A DNA stretch of 64,000 bases from Symsagittifera roscoffensis. Lineage: Eukaryota > Xenacoelomorpha > Acoela > Convolutidae. The stretch is taken from NCBI RefSeq assembly GCF_963678635.1, contig NC_087066.1, positions 1,632,201-1,696,200 on the forward strand, read 5' to 3'. Below are positions 32,536-44,412 of this stretch, one piece after another (the stretch's first letter is position 1; every line of letters begins with the position of its first letter). The notes below the pieces were generated by a model, which did no database searches, was not told the DNA's origin, and saw nothing but the letters and a program-made list of their open reading frames with translations. The translations under genes and the position numbers were made by a program.

Positions 32536-33386
32536 GGAAGGAAGTGACTTTGTCAATACATAAGTAGACAAAAGAAAAGTAAATAGTCAAGAATATTAGG
32601 TAATTAGAAGTCAGGCTAGAAACCAGTGACTGCACTGGTAACTTGCCTTTTAAAAAGACCAGAGTAAAACAAAACAGGGTCTAAACTCGGATATTCGTGA
32701 CACTAAGTCTAATTGAAATAAGAAGTTTGACACTGAATTGTGTGGATTAAAATCCAGATCAATTTTTTGGAAGAAAGATTGCCTGGAGGATTTTGGTAGG
32801 TCTTGCGCGGAAAATCCGAATGCAAATAGGTAACACAGGACTCGGTGGGTGCAATAGACGCCCACTTGAGAAAATTACTCTCTTCAAGTTTTGTCTGATT
32901 AGTGCGGCACTGAACAGGGAAAGCTCTTTCTTTCGATACAAGTTCGACTATTGAATTGCGACTGACAAAAGTACGGAACACGTATATTTTTTTGAAATTT
33001 TTTTTTATCTTGCATAGTTTTTGGTTTTAAATCTATAATAATTATTTTTGATTGGTTAGTCAGTACACTATCTTTTAAATATATAGATATCATTAGACTG
33101 TGCTAGTTTCATATCTTACAACCAGCTATCGACCATTGTGAATAAATTATATAAACGCTGTACAGTGATAACATACAAGGATTTGTGGTCACTATTTAAG
33201 TGAAATTTTTGGAATTTTTTGTGTTGTGTTATTATTACCAGTAGTCAAACAATAAGAACGTTTGCAATCGAATTGAAATTATAAGCAGTATGAAGTGATA
33301 AAACAAAAAGGAGTCTAGACAAGTCAAGGATACCTAAACTAAGTGATAGCTCTAGGAAATTCATACCAGAGAAACAAAGAAAGGCA
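32536..33386. other. Non-coding leader region before Gypsy copy 2
   Basis: A+T-rich, no gene seen. It may contain the 5' LTR or leader of copy 2, but no block similar to the LTR-like family of copy 1 was recognised here, and no primer-binding site could be assigned. Confidence 0.35.
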
Positions 33387-34820
33387 ATGAACGACCCTTT
33401 TGTGGAAAAGATCGATCGAACCCGGGCCGACAAAATGAAGTCAGGCGGAATGGTTGAAACCAGGAGTAAAAGTCCTCAGAAGGACAAAAGGCAATGTTAG
33501 AAATAGAGGTCCATCCGGACCCTGCCATAGATGGGATTTGGGCGAGACATGTATCGGAGGGGAGTGGACACAGAAGATTGGGGAGAGAACAAGGCCAAGA
33601 TTTTGCCGCTTCCACCGGGACACCAGACCGAGCAGAGATGTCGGAACTGTCCGATATCTCTACAGAAAACTCGAAGACTACAAGATCGCCCAGTGACAAC
33701 ACTATAATGCATGGGGTGACGGGGAAACCTTCAACGTCCTCCTCGTTTTCAGAAAGAGTGAAGAACACTTTGGGAAACTTTTTTTCCCTTTACCATGGGA
33801 AGAGGTACAGGTGATGAAGCAGAAAGCCAGAAGCAGGAGGAGGACGATGGCGAACGATATGTCTGCGAGCCTCAAATATGCCTCAATAGTTCGACTCAGG
33901 ATAATGATGCATACACCAATGGAGAGACTGGCTCTACGGACCGATTTGGTGTAATCAGGACAATAAGCAAGACCAAAAAAGGATCAAGCCAGTCAGGAGA
34001 TTTTGTGACCATGACGAATTCGGAAGTGCAACCTGGGAAGAGCAGAAATACGGGTCCATGTAACCCACCAGCAGATCGAGAAGCGGATTATGAAGAGACG
34101 TCGAGGCAGAGAAGTAAGACTCGAGTCTCGACCAGCACCAAGCTGCCTGGAACCGATAGGGTGACACCATCACTTGTGACGCCATTAGTGGATTACGGAG
34201 CATCAATCGAAGAAGCCTAGACCATCATAGTGAACAGCATAGGAGAACAAAATGAACAGATGTCCTTAAGAATGAGTTAACTGGAGAGGGCAGTCCACGT
34301 CGAGCGAGAAAGCCTGCGGGAAGAGATCAACCGCAACAGACAAGAAGTTAGCAGAAGCAAAAAACGCTTGAAGGAGAGAAAGGTAGAACACTTGGCCAAT
34401 ATCATGTCGCGAATGACGAGGGAAGCTGAGCAAAGAGAGTTACGATTGAGAGATGACGTGTAGAAGTTGAGAATTCAACAAGAGCAGACTCTTAAGACTC
34501 TTGACAATAAGATAAAGGCGACGATGGAGAGGCGAACTCAGGCTATCATGGATAGGTTGGATGGGCTCCTAGGAAACAGGAGAGGATCGAATAATGGGGA
34601 AACAAACTCAGGGGAACCCAGCAGGGAGCCGAGAGTGAACTTCAATGAACAACCCAATAGAAGAAGGACATATGGATCCTCGAGAGGAAGGGGCCGTTCA
34701 TCCAGCTATGCCACTGGGGACAAAAGGCCACGGGGACCAAACATCAGAGCAAGTTCAACTGGCAACAGACTGAACGACCGACGCAAGACACACATGCGAC
34801 TGGAAGACGTAATTCCGTGA
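33387..34820 (+). pseudogene. Gag N-terminal region with coiled coil
   Basis: The first plausible ATG is at 33387 (MNDPFVEKIDRTRADK); the frame changes at about 33495. The later parts are low-complexity, Ser/Thr/Asp-rich, then a charged helix (34230-34560, e.g. RRTQAIMDRLDGLLG) with two in-frame stops, likely coiled coil. An Arg/Gly-rich stretch (SSRGRGRSSS, 34680-34720) may bind RNA. Assignment to Gag rests on position before capsid, zinc knuckles and protease. Confidence 0.55.
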
Positions 34821-35767
34821 ACTGGAGTCATGCGTATCAAGGAAGAAGTCATCCAAGCAACTCGAACGGGAGGGAGCCTGTATCAGAGGGCAATGATGCA
34901 CAAGCGGGGCATTCACGGGACGAAACATCGATGGCCACAGCCTCTGAACCTCTGAACAGGTCTTTGGAAACATTCCTTACGAGGTTACCTAGAACCAGTG
35001 AACGCAGTGAAAAGTCCAGAAGGGTTTTTAAGAAACCAAGATGCTATAAAGACAAATCTGATGGTTGTATTGATAACTGGATAGAGGTTGAAACTGCATT
35101 TTGAAGAGGAGGAATTGACTGAAAGACAACTGCTGATAAAAACTTTGGAATCTTGTTAAATCGTTTTGGCTCAGGGGTACAAGGACACCAAGCGATGATG
35201 CGCTTCGAGAAACGGAGGCAACGTGAAGACGAGAGGATAGACAAGTTTTTAGATGATTTGGAGATGCTTAGAAGGCGTAGCCAACCAGATGAGTCAAACA
35301 GAAGGATGAACCTAGCAGTAGCCTCAAAATTCATCGACGGTGTGAAGAATGACGAGCTTCGAACAATAGTAGCGACGCATTACACACCACTTTCAACCAA
35401 TGCGCCAACACCAGAAGAGTGGAGACTCAAGTCAAAAGAGTATCTTTTGTTGAAACCTCCTTCAAGATCTGGATACTACAAGAACAATTATGGAAATTTT
35501 AACAACCGACCAGCAAACCAAAGGAACAATTGGTACAAACCGAGGGATGATATGGACAAGAGACGCTCCTGTATAAATTGCAGTTCGACGGACCAACATG
35601 TGTCAGCACTTCCAACCTACAAACAGGGTATGAAAGCGGTAAACTTTAGCCTCGAGGATGAAGATGCGTCAGAGGTCGATCATGAAGATTTCATGAGGGG
35701 AGTAATTGCAAAATTCGGCCTAAGGTGTTTCTTTTGTAACTTGGAGGGTCATTTTAAATCGGATTGT
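34821..35767 (+). pseudogene. Gag capsid-like region and CCHC zinc knuckles
   Basis: The part RFEKRRQREDERIDKFLDDL with the downstream helix resembles the retrotransposon Gag capsid C-terminal half. Two zinc knuckles follow. The first (from 35570) reads C-x2-C but has Gln at the His position and Leu at the last Cys position, so it is broken. The second (35726-35767) is an intact C-x2-C-x4-H-x4-C (CFFCNLEGHFKSDC), which would bind RNA. Compared with an ordinary capsid, a stretch near 35100-35155 seems deleted. Confidence 0.75.
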
Positions 35768-36394
35768 TAACAATTTTGGGATGCTGTGGCGGACATCAAG
35801 CATTTAGGGCATGAGGAAGCTTTATCGGGTGTGAAAGCCAGCAAGGCACTCGTGTTGAGTGAAGCGGAGGTACGCAGAAAGGAGAAACAGCAAGAGTTGG
35901 CAACAAAGATGATGCAGGCAGTAACGGAAGAGATACGTAAACCGGAACCGGTGACTGCGGCAGACGATTTCCAAATCGACTATAAGGCAGCAGCAAGAGA
36001 TGCCTCATACAGAGTCCAGCAGGAACTGGTGACGAAGAAGATCGAACAAAAAGTGAAGCTCGAACAAGAGAATGAGAAAACTCAGTAAAAGCTAAGAAAC
36101 GAAAACACCAAGCAGTTTGAGCATGAAACTAAACGTGATCTCTGAGCAGACTTTCAGCATGGTGCCACAAGGAAGAGAATACAGTCAATAATTTCAGTTG
36201 CGGGACATCAGCTGATCAGGAACCTAAGTGTACCCTCAGAATTCATTATGATGCATTTAGATACATATGCAGATTATCAGAGACAGGAAGAGCCACGAAC
36301 TTAGTCAAAGGCTGTGCGAGCGTTGTTGACAACGGGTGGCCATCGAACAAAGAAACTCCATGGGCACTACGTGGAATTCTAAGGACCGTATCAG
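35768..36394 (+). pseudogene. Region between Gag zinc knuckles and protease
   Basis: After the stop at 35768-35770 an open frame (35786-36088) is charged and helical (EAEVRRKEKQQELATKMMQ). A decayed stretch up to the protease follows. Domain identity is unknown. It likely belonged to the Gag-Pol junction. Confidence 0.45.
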
Positions 36395-36919
36395 GTGATG
36401 TTGAACGTTGACGGGATCAGTATCTACACTAGGACCTACGTAACAACAGATAGTGACCAAATGGGGCAGATCTATTTGGGTCATGAAGAACGAAAGGTCC
36501 GTAGAACCGGCCATGATGCCATGATGGAGCAAGATGCAGTACACATAGGGTGCGAAGCAGAGGTGACTCCACATCTGCTAGACACCAATGGGAAGAAAAT
36601 TGGAGTAACAGGACTACTGGATACAGGATCAGTGGTAAGCGTGATGCCGATAAAGACTTGGGAAAGAAATGCGCTTCACGAGGGAAAATCTAATTCCGAC
36701 GAACCTCGGATTAGCGGCCGCAAGAAAACCATAGCCGAAAGAACACCAATAATGTTCCTTCACATGGGAGGACGGACCCTTTGGATGAGCTTCCTGGTGG
36801 TAGAGAACTTAGACGACTACGACCAATTCATCCTGGGCCGTGACTTCGTCAGGAATTTCGATGCGATGATTGACTTGAATAACGGCCTAATAAGGATTAG
36901 AAACCCCGACCGGATGTAA
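36395..36919 (+). pseudogene. Pol copy 2: aspartic protease
   Basis: The active-site motif D-T-G-S is at 36620-36631 (LLDTGSVVSVM) and the second conserved patch FILGRDF lies near 36826. Two compensating frame changes between about 36665 and 36735 replace roughly 25 residues while the frame recovers. A stop at 36917-36919 ends the piece. The first codon is not ATG; an ATG follows directly at 36398. Confidence 0.85.
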
Positions 36920-36959
36920 ATTATGCGACCCAATTAATGGAATAATAACAGATGAAAAC

Positions 36960-37620
36960 AAGGTGCCAGTTTTTTTAGATAGAAAAGTAAGACTACAGCC
37001 GGGACAAGCTGTAGTACCAGTTTTTAGAATAAGAAATTTAAACTCGTTAAGTGATGATAAACAAGTTTGTCAGGTACCCAACCCAAATAACCAAAGCTCG
37101 GTAATTTTAGGCCGAAACTTTTCAGTAACACGAAACTTATTGAGCGCACTGGACACCACGGTTTCGATCCAGCGGGGAAAGAAACTTGGTTAAGCTTTGC
37201 CGATGAAGACCGACTATGAGGAGACACCAAATTTGAAAAGATGAAACGTGAAAGACTGCCCGAATCATGCTGATAAAGATAAAATTTTAAAAAGAATTGA
37301 TGAAATTAAATCTATTAATAAACTGTTTTCATTGAAGTCCGAAACGGATGACGGCTCGTCGAGCTGCTCGAATTTACCGGAATACCCCCTGTCATACGAA
37401 CTACAATCTGACAAACCGGTTTTGCCGGAAATGGAATACTTGAGAGGGAAATTAGGTGAGGGAGATTTTGAAACATTGAGGGCGGTTTTAAATTGGAACG
37501 CGGACGTATTTTCAAAACATAAGACGGATATTGGTTGTTGCAACTTCGTCGAACACGAAATACAATTTGAGGAAGGCGCCATTCCTCATAGGGAAGGCGC
37601 AATACGAATGACGTCTCATA
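36960..37620 (+). pseudogene. Pol copy 2: protease-RT linker
   Basis: Aligns with 440-1126 of copy 1 (VPNPNNQSSVILGR, VSIQRGKKLG, HKTDIGCCNFVEHE). A TAA at 37191-37193 and a frame change at about 37240 break it. No enzymatic motif. Confidence 0.7.
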
Positions 37621-38280
37621 AATCGGAAGCGTGCCGGGCAGAAATAGAAATGTTACTCGAATACGACATGATAGAACCCTCGATGTCGTCTTGGGCTTGT
37701 GGGGTTGTCATGGACAAAAAGAAAGGGGGCAGCCTAGGTTTTGTTGCGACTATCGTTACATGAACGCAGAGACAATAAAAGATGCGTACCCCATACTGCG
37801 AATAGACAAGAGCCTCTCGAAACTTGGTGACGCCAAGTTCTTCACCACACTGGACTTGAGTTCTGCCTTCTGGCAGATCCCTCTGTGGAAGAAGGACAGA
37901 GAAAAGACCGGATTTACCCTGTGAATTGGTTTGTACCAGTGGAAGAGGATGCCCTTTGGCTTGTGCAAAGCCACGGCGACCTTTCAAAGACTGATGGCTC
38001 AGGCTTTGACCACAGTAACGAAGAAGTACAGGAATCTTGTGATGTGTTAAGTGGATTTCGTGGTCATAGCAATACCCGCCTTGGCAGACCGCATTGATCG
38101 ACGCGATGAGGTCTTTGGTTGGATGAAAAGAGCAGGCTTGAAATGCAAGCCATCGAAATGTGAAATACTTAGGGATTCAATCAAGTACCTGGGAAGAATG
38201 GTCGAAAGGCATGGTGTAAGGCCAGACCCGGAAGCAGTAGAGGCTGTGTTGACATGGAAGGCACCCAGAACGGACACACA
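37621..38280 (+). pseudogene. Pol copy 2: reverse transcriptase, inactivated
   Basis: RT blocks are spread over three frames: SSWACGVVM, CCDYRYMNAETIKDAYPI, TTLDLSSAFWQI (first catalytic Asp present), then LMAQAL and KCKPSKCEIL. The catalytic box is destroyed: the Tyr codon is a TAA stop (38048-38050), and the second Asp of the DD pair is Phe (38057-38059). Copy 1 keeps YVDD at the same place. Confidence 0.9.
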
Positions 38281-38800
38281 AATCATGAGCTTCCTGGGGT
38301 TTGCCAATTATTACCTTAAGTTCATAAAAGTATATGCAGACAAGGTGTACCCCATGCAAAAACTGATGCGCAACAAAGGAAAGAAATTCGAATGGAACGA
38401 AGAAGCTCAAGCAGCCTTCGAGAACATACAGCGGGAACTGTGCGAACCGCCAGTGCTAGGCAAGCCTACAGAGAAGGGCATGTATGTTCTTGAGACAGAC
38501 GCATCAGTAGTAGCCATCTCAGGTATACTGAATCAGGAGCAGGAGTGGAATGGGAGAACAGTTCTCCGTCCCATTGCATATGACAGTAAACTGTATGGTG
38601 ACGCTGAAATGAAATATGGGAGCGTTGACTTGAAGCTACGCGTGAACCATAGAGCTTTTTCCTGGTTGAAGACGTACTCGATGGACCAGAGCTATATTGG
38701 TCGGTGGATAGTCAGATTAGACGGCTACCACATGATAATCGAGCACAGAAGGTGCGACAAACACCAGAATGCTGACAGCCTCAGCAAGAAGACTGAGTTT
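38281..38800 (+). pseudogene. Pol copy 2: RT connection and RNase H with internal deletion
   Basis: FLGFANYYLKF is followed by TDASVVAIS and, after a deletion of about 25 codons relative to copy 1 (at about 38622, between KYG and LKLRV), HQNADSLSKK. The deletion removes the AEMFAVV patch containing a catalytic Glu, so RNase H would be inactive even if expressed. The open frame stays uninterrupted from 38051 to 39079. Confidence 0.85.
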
Positions 38801-39640
38801 TATGGAAGACTAGAACAGAAACAAGCCATTCAGGCGGAAATCAAGGAAGGGTTCTCGTTTCTGAACAAAAAAACTTATGAGGTGCTTCCCTTGACAAGAT
38901 GGTTGGACAAATCTGGACATCCAATTCCAGGACACGCCGAATTACCGGTGAAAAAGGCAGCAGAAATAAAGATCTTATCAAAGAAGGACCCGGTGTTTTT
39001 TGGGTCTGTTGCTACGTTCGAACCTGGTCCAACAGGAACTCTCTCGTATGAACATAAACAGCCTCTCACTGCTGGATAAAACGTTGCAGGTCATTCCGCA
39101 AGTGATGCGAATGCTGGGTGAATTGTTCTAGAGAGAAGTGACTAGAGATGACCCCGAGTGAGCAGCAGCCATGGCATCGCTAGCAGTCAGTGAGAAAGTA
39201 AAGATTAAGCCATCAAGACGTCAACACAAGGAAAATGAAAGGGATTGTAGGACGACAGTTCAGCAACTAGTTTTCTCGGTACCCCAAATCGTCCTGAAGA
39301 TTACATCATACAAACGAATGGAACAAGTGAAAAGGACACAAAGGAAAACCGTTAGCTTTGAGGATCAGGACCAGAAAGGCAAAGAACTTGAAGAAAACCT
39401 GGGTCAAGAAAATTTGTCCGGGGAGTAGGATGTTGATGATAACAGGCGAGTTTATCAACAAGACCCGGGACAAGAAAGTTTGTCCGGGGAGTCAGGTGTA
39501 GAAGAAAGTGTTCAAGGTCGGGAACAAGACCTGGAGGATAAAACTTTGTCCGGGGAGTTCAGATGAATAAGCAGAACGCATAAAACTGATCTTGAAGAAG
39601 AAATATGCTCGGTGGCAGATTCTTCCGTTCAGCGAGAATT
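38801..39640 (+). pseudogene. Pol copy 2: start of acidic spacer with LSGE motifs
   Basis: After RNase H the sequence has DPVFFGSVATF-like coding and then a charged stretch with repeated Gln-Glu-x-Leu-Ser-Gly-Glu patches at about 39404, 39470 and 39545. It ends without any integrase sequence. The right end at about 39640 is where recognisable element sequence stops. Confidence 0.5.
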
Positions 39641-40640
39641 TAACTAAGAACTTCAAATCGTTTGATCAATAAAAGCAATTTTCATGGAAACTTCTAGATC
39701 AAACTCCATGGATCAACTCCTCCTCAATGATTAACACAACTTTATACAACAATTACAACTTCTGAGAAGGTTTTCACGTTTTTAAAATTTTCACACCAAT
39801 GATGAAAATTTAAATGATTTACTGCTAAAATTGACAAAAAAATGGTATAAAGTTTTCTTTAAAGTATATCAGATATTGAATGAAATTCAACAAAATTTTC
39901 TTCATACTTGATGATTATCTCTCTGTTGCTTTTAAAACATATTTTTCTTAGTTTCTGCTTAATATATGTTTTTGCTATTCAAGTCAATTTGCAAGAAAAT
40001 TTAGTCAAAACTGGGAATTTAGAAACAAAATATCAATTTAACAAATATTTTGCTGACTTGCTGACTATATTTGAGATAAAATTAGAACGTTTTGATTATT
40101 ATTATGTAAACTGTACGTGTTTTCTTTAGGTTCTCTTTTTCAGTTGCTGCAGTAATTTTTAAAGAAAATTTACAATTTTTGGGATCAATTACTTTCCTTT
40201 TTTCTAAAATAAGTATCAAATTGCTTATTACTCATAGTTTTTTTCCGGAATTTTCTCAAAATTTTCAAATGAGGAAGAATTTGATGCTAGTTCAAGCATT
40301 CAAAAGCAAACATAAAAATGGAGAACAAAAAGGTGTTTTTACGTTGAGTTATGTGAAAGAATTACTGCATCAACTGAAAAAGGGAACCTAAAGAAAACAT
40401 GTAGAAATTACATAATAAAAATCAAATGTTATCAGGTCTAGTTTTATCTCTGCCAGCAAATTGTTCAATCAATTGATACTATTTTCCTCTTAAATTCCAA
40501 GTTTTGATAAAATTTTCTGGTAAATTTAGCTCAATAGCGAAAAAAACTTACCAAATCTCAAGATTTCTGCAATTTTTTCCGATAACTTGACTTTTTTCGA
40601 AGTTTCAGTAGGTGTCAGCATATTTTCAGGTGAAACGAGC
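39641..40640. other. A+T-rich sequence with no gene
   Basis: Open frames here are short, hydrophobic and Phe/Lys-rich (for example 39908-40129 and 40179-40391), as chance ORFs in A+T-rich DNA are. No family was recognised. Confidence 0.4.
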
Positions 40641-40840
40641 NNNNNNNNNNNNNNNNNNNNNNNNNNNNNNNNNNNNNNNNNNNNNNNNNNNNNNNNNNNN
40701 NNNNNNNNNNNNNNNNNNNNNNNNNNNNNNNNNNNNNNNNNNNNNNNNNNNNNNNNNNNNNNNNNNNNNNNNNNNNNNNNNNNNNNNNNNNNNNNNNNNN
40801 NNNNNNNNNNNNNNNNNNNNNNNNNNNNNNNNNNNNNNNN
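40641..40840. other. Assembly gap of 200 N
   Basis: Exactly 200 undefined bases. True distance and order across it are unknown. Open frames drawn through it have no meaning. Confidence 1.
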
Positions 40841-42597
40841 CCATGAAACTTCAGTGCGGGAAGTAAGACCAGGATTTAAAATTTCAAGATAATCCCTGTT
40901 TTTAACATTTCGAAAAGAAATTCTGGTCAGATATTTTGGATAAAAAGTTAGATATTTCTCACGAGAAATTAAATTTTTTTCGGCACGGGTTGCGCTTATT
41001 GCAGTTTTGAGTGGTTTTTGAGCGGTTCTTTTACTTCTTAGGAGACTTATTGAGCCTTGACGACTAATTTTTGAACCCTAGAAAGTTTTAGGTTGGTTTT
41101 TGGGTTGATTTCTAAAGGGTTGATTATGAGTGCCCTACATCGGAAGAAAATTTTCAATCAAAATATCAAAAAACGATCAAAATTTGAGCGGTTTGAGCGT
41201 TTCATGCTAAAATTTGATCAATTTTGAACGGTTTGATCGTTCAAGCGAGGATTTTAGCGATTTTTGCGCTAATGAGCGTTCGAGCGCAATCGTCTAAAAC
41301 AAACGCTCAAACCGCTCAAATCCTGAGCAGTTTTTGAGCGGGATTTCGACTATGGATCTTAACTTCAATTCGTAATCAATTTTTCTAGACGAGAACAAAT
41401 AATATCTCAGCTATTAGTGCTTGCCAAAATACTCTGCTATTGAATATGAAGCGTGCGGCATCTGATCTTTGTGATCATACTATACCGTGGTGGGGGTGGG
41501 GATTTTCTCATGGTGGAGGGACCAATTGATGGAAATTTTTCAACTACTTAGAATCTTCATAGGTTCCTATTGGCGAAATGACTTTTGCCCAAAGCCGTAG
41601 TCATTGTTAACAGAAAATAAATAAGAACAGCGCAGTTTTTTTCTTTATTTTTTAAATCGGGATTTGGTAAGTATTAAGTTTTACCAATACGCGAATTCAT
41701 GGATATGCTTATTTTCTAATCGATTTATTATAATGACATAAGTATTCAGTTCTGTTTTTAAATACTCGATACTGATAGCCTGAAAAGATTTTCCAACAGT
41801 CATGGTGCCCTGTGGCTGAAATTCAAATAGACGATGTTGAACAGTGCGTTAAGCCAGAAACTGAAGAGCACAAATACCGGTTATATGAGCAAACAAGGGT
41901 TGCAAGAAGAGTATTCTTAATCTTAATTGATTATCCGTATTGAACAAAAAGTGCTATTAATTTGAAGTTTAACCTTTATCTCATTTTCAGAGCTCATTTT
42001 TGTTCCAGTAAGCTTGATTACAGGGCGCCTATTTTGAAAGAAAAAAAGAAATAAAATAATGATTTAAAAAATACAACGTGTGCAGTATTTTACCGTGCCG
42101 TATTTGAAAATTTAGTGCTATATTTGAAACACAAGTTCATTTTTTAAAATTATGACTGCAATCTTTTTGCAGAACAATCATATAAAACATAATAAAAAGT
42201 AAAATCAGGTAAATTTTTCAATTGCGTTCCTTTTGTTTGTGATTTTCACATGATTTTCATATCCCATAAGCGACAGCTTATTTTGCACTCTGAAAACTGT
42301 TCATTTTTCGGTTTGCTCAAAGTTTTTCAATGTAACCTATAGCTGTTGCATCAACTACATAATGATGCACATGAATAATTTTAGTCATCTAATGAAACCG
42401 AACTGCAACGGAAACAAAAAACCACTGATAGTTTTCCTGCTCCCCTGTTTGCTATTTTTTAAAGAATTTTAAGCAAAATTGGAAGAAAAAACAGATAAAT
42501 TTATACAAAAAATAAAGAAAATCGAAGTTTTTTAATTTTTTCATCGCTATAAACAGTAGACAAAGCGTTCTGTTTTTGCTTTGATGCGATCAGTCTT
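40841..42597. other. A+T-rich sequence with a perfect inverted repeat
   Basis: No gene seen. 41182-41202 (ATTTGAGCGGTTTGAGCGTTT) is the exact reverse complement of 41301-41321, with 98 bases between them, and further GAGCG/CGCTC copies lie in the spacer. This could fold into a hairpin of about 140 bases. Confidence 0.6.
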
Positions 42598-43058
42598 GTT
42601 GTTCCGACTTTCGAAAAAAAACAGAATATTTATGCTCGGTGTGGTTTTTTTCATTCAGTCAATTTTCATCGATCAAAAAAATTATTTTCAACAAAAAATT
42701 TTTATACCCCATTGAAGATATTGACTTTTTGAGTTCAAATGTAAAAAGATATTTCACCTCCGATTATTTTTTTGTAAACTTCTGGGAGTTTGAAAGTTGC
42801 CAAATTTGTCGTGTTCTGACAAATCATGCGCGCTTTGAACAGATTATTCATAATGCTGAGAGTGTAACGCGAATATTTTATGCGTGGCGAATTATCCCTC
42901 ACAACAAAATTGTTCCAAATAGACTAGCAAATTGGTAATCGTATTAATTTTGTACCACTCAAAATTTTACAGTCTGATATTGTCCAAAAGGTATAGGTTT
43001 TCAATATACGTCTTCTTTTCCCGAAAATTATTCGATATGAATTAAGGGACAGTCGGAA
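42598..43058. mobile_element. Possible inverted-repeat element with GTTCCGACT ends
   Basis: Starts with GTTCCGACTTTCGAAA and ends with the inverted GACAGTCGGAAC near 43047-43059. The first 170 bases are repeated in diverged form at 49722-49880 (GAATATTTATGCTCGATGTGG and following), so it is a dispersed family. No transposase is present. The end assignment is tentative because GTTCCGAC-like motifs are frequent in this region. Confidence 0.4.
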
Positions 43059-43076
43059 CATTCAGGGCTTTACCCT

Positions 43077-44035
43077 CCCGCATCCAGTTTCAAACGTTTT
43101 TAATCGATTATGTTACCAGTCTTACTAAAAAAGAAAAACAATCAATTTTATCCAATTGATAATCGACTGTAATATCTTTTTGTGAAATAAAATTATAATT
43201 AATTATAATACATTTTAATTGATTATAATCGATTACTTATCCGTCTATTTTTCGATACAATTATAAACAATTATATTCTATTATAATGCATTGTTTTTAT
43301 TCTAATTTTCATTCATAAGTTTTGCACAAAAATCCATTATAATCGATTATATTTGATTAAAATTCCTTTTGTTTGTCCGTTTTTTCTTCAAAATTGCATC
43401 TAAATTGCTTTTTTTATGCTTTTTGTAGACGTTAGTTCCTTTGAAACATGAAAAAACTGTTTTCAAATTTTCATATCAATTCGAATTTATATGAAAAAAA
43501 TTCGTTTCTTCCTCATTAGAGATGTTTTGTGATGCATAGTTTAAATTTTTTAACCACTAAAACATCAGCAAACTGATTTAGTTTTCATGACTGATTCGGA
43601 AGATTTAACTTTCATCTACTGCAGGAACCTTTCCACTAATATGAAAAGATCTCTATGAAACTTATGTTTTGTGGTAAAACTTTGTGTTCAGATGAAACAA
43701 AAGGTTCAAGAGATTTTGAGATTTTGCTATTGACACAAAATAGTAACCCAAAAGAAATAATTCGAATATTGTTTTGACTTGACAAAATTGTGGCAAAATA
43801 AGAAATTATAATTGATTATAAACGATTATAACCGATTTTAAGGGTTTTTTGTAAGAACTATAATCAACTATAATCGATTATAAGAGATTAAAATCTCTTG
43901 GAAAATATCACGAATATAATCAATTATAAGTCCTTTAAACACCTAATTTTGTTAACTATAATTTAATATAATTGTCAAAAAATCATCATAATGATGCGTT
44001 ATAATCGATTACTTTTGCCTAAACTTGGATGCGGG
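43077..44035. mobile_element. MITE-like element of 959 bp with CCCGCATCC ends
   Basis: The left end CCCGCATCCAGTTT (43077-43090) is inverted at the right end AAACTTGGATGCGGG (44021-44035). The flanking sequences, ending GGGCTTTACCCT on the left and starting CTGATATACGAGCAG on the right, are found joined on the other strand at 48935-48990, an apparent empty site. A CT on each side could be a 2-bp target duplication. The interior is full of palindromic ATAATCGATTAT. There is no coding. Confidence 0.65.
43090..44010. repeat. Dispersed palindrome ATAATCGATTAT
   Basis: Versions of ATAATCGATTAT or TTATAATCGATTA occur near 43100, 43227, 43335, 43812, 43869 and 44001, mostly inside the MITE-like element. 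They may allow local hairpins. Function is unknown. Confidence 0.6.
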
Positions 44036-44412
44036 CTGATATACGAGCAGTCTTGTTCTATGCATATGTTTTATTAGACCACCAGTTAGAGTTTTCAGTT
44101 TTTTTTTTCAAATTTTGTGCCGTTTTTGTGTCGCATTTCAATAACAATGCATGAAATTTAGCTCCAAACTAGATGAAATTTGCTAAAAGATTAAGTGTAG
44201 CTAAAATCCCTACTGAAACAAATTGAGTTTATTGCAACAGCCTTCTGAAACTTGTTTCTTAGTCTTCAAACGGATACACAATTTTTTCACTGTTTTGCAT
44301 CTGGCGTTGTTTGTTGTAACTTATTTTCCGGTTAAAATAACGACGTCCTAGCCAGAAATCCTTCTCATCCCTTGGGGTTGGCTTGATGGGGAGCAATCGC
44401 CAAACTGCTTAC

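Larger units (their letters stand above)
33387..39640 (+). mobile_element. Ty3/Gypsy-like element copy 2 (gag to RNase H), truncated
   Basis: The same family as copy 1, judged from matching protease, linker, RT and RNase H. It has the gag that lies outside the window for copy 1 but stops in the acidic spacer after RNase H. Integrase, macro-like block, ORF-A, ORF-B and LTRs are all missing. Frames are broken throughout. Confidence 0.8.

Noticed and set aside
40587-40892. Open frames across the N run
   Set aside because: They exist only because N codons contain no stops.
43090-44010. Replication origin or bound operator from ATAATCGATTAT palindromes
   Set aside because: The palindromes are inside a MITE-like element and in very A+T-rich DNA; there is no further sign of a regulatory role.
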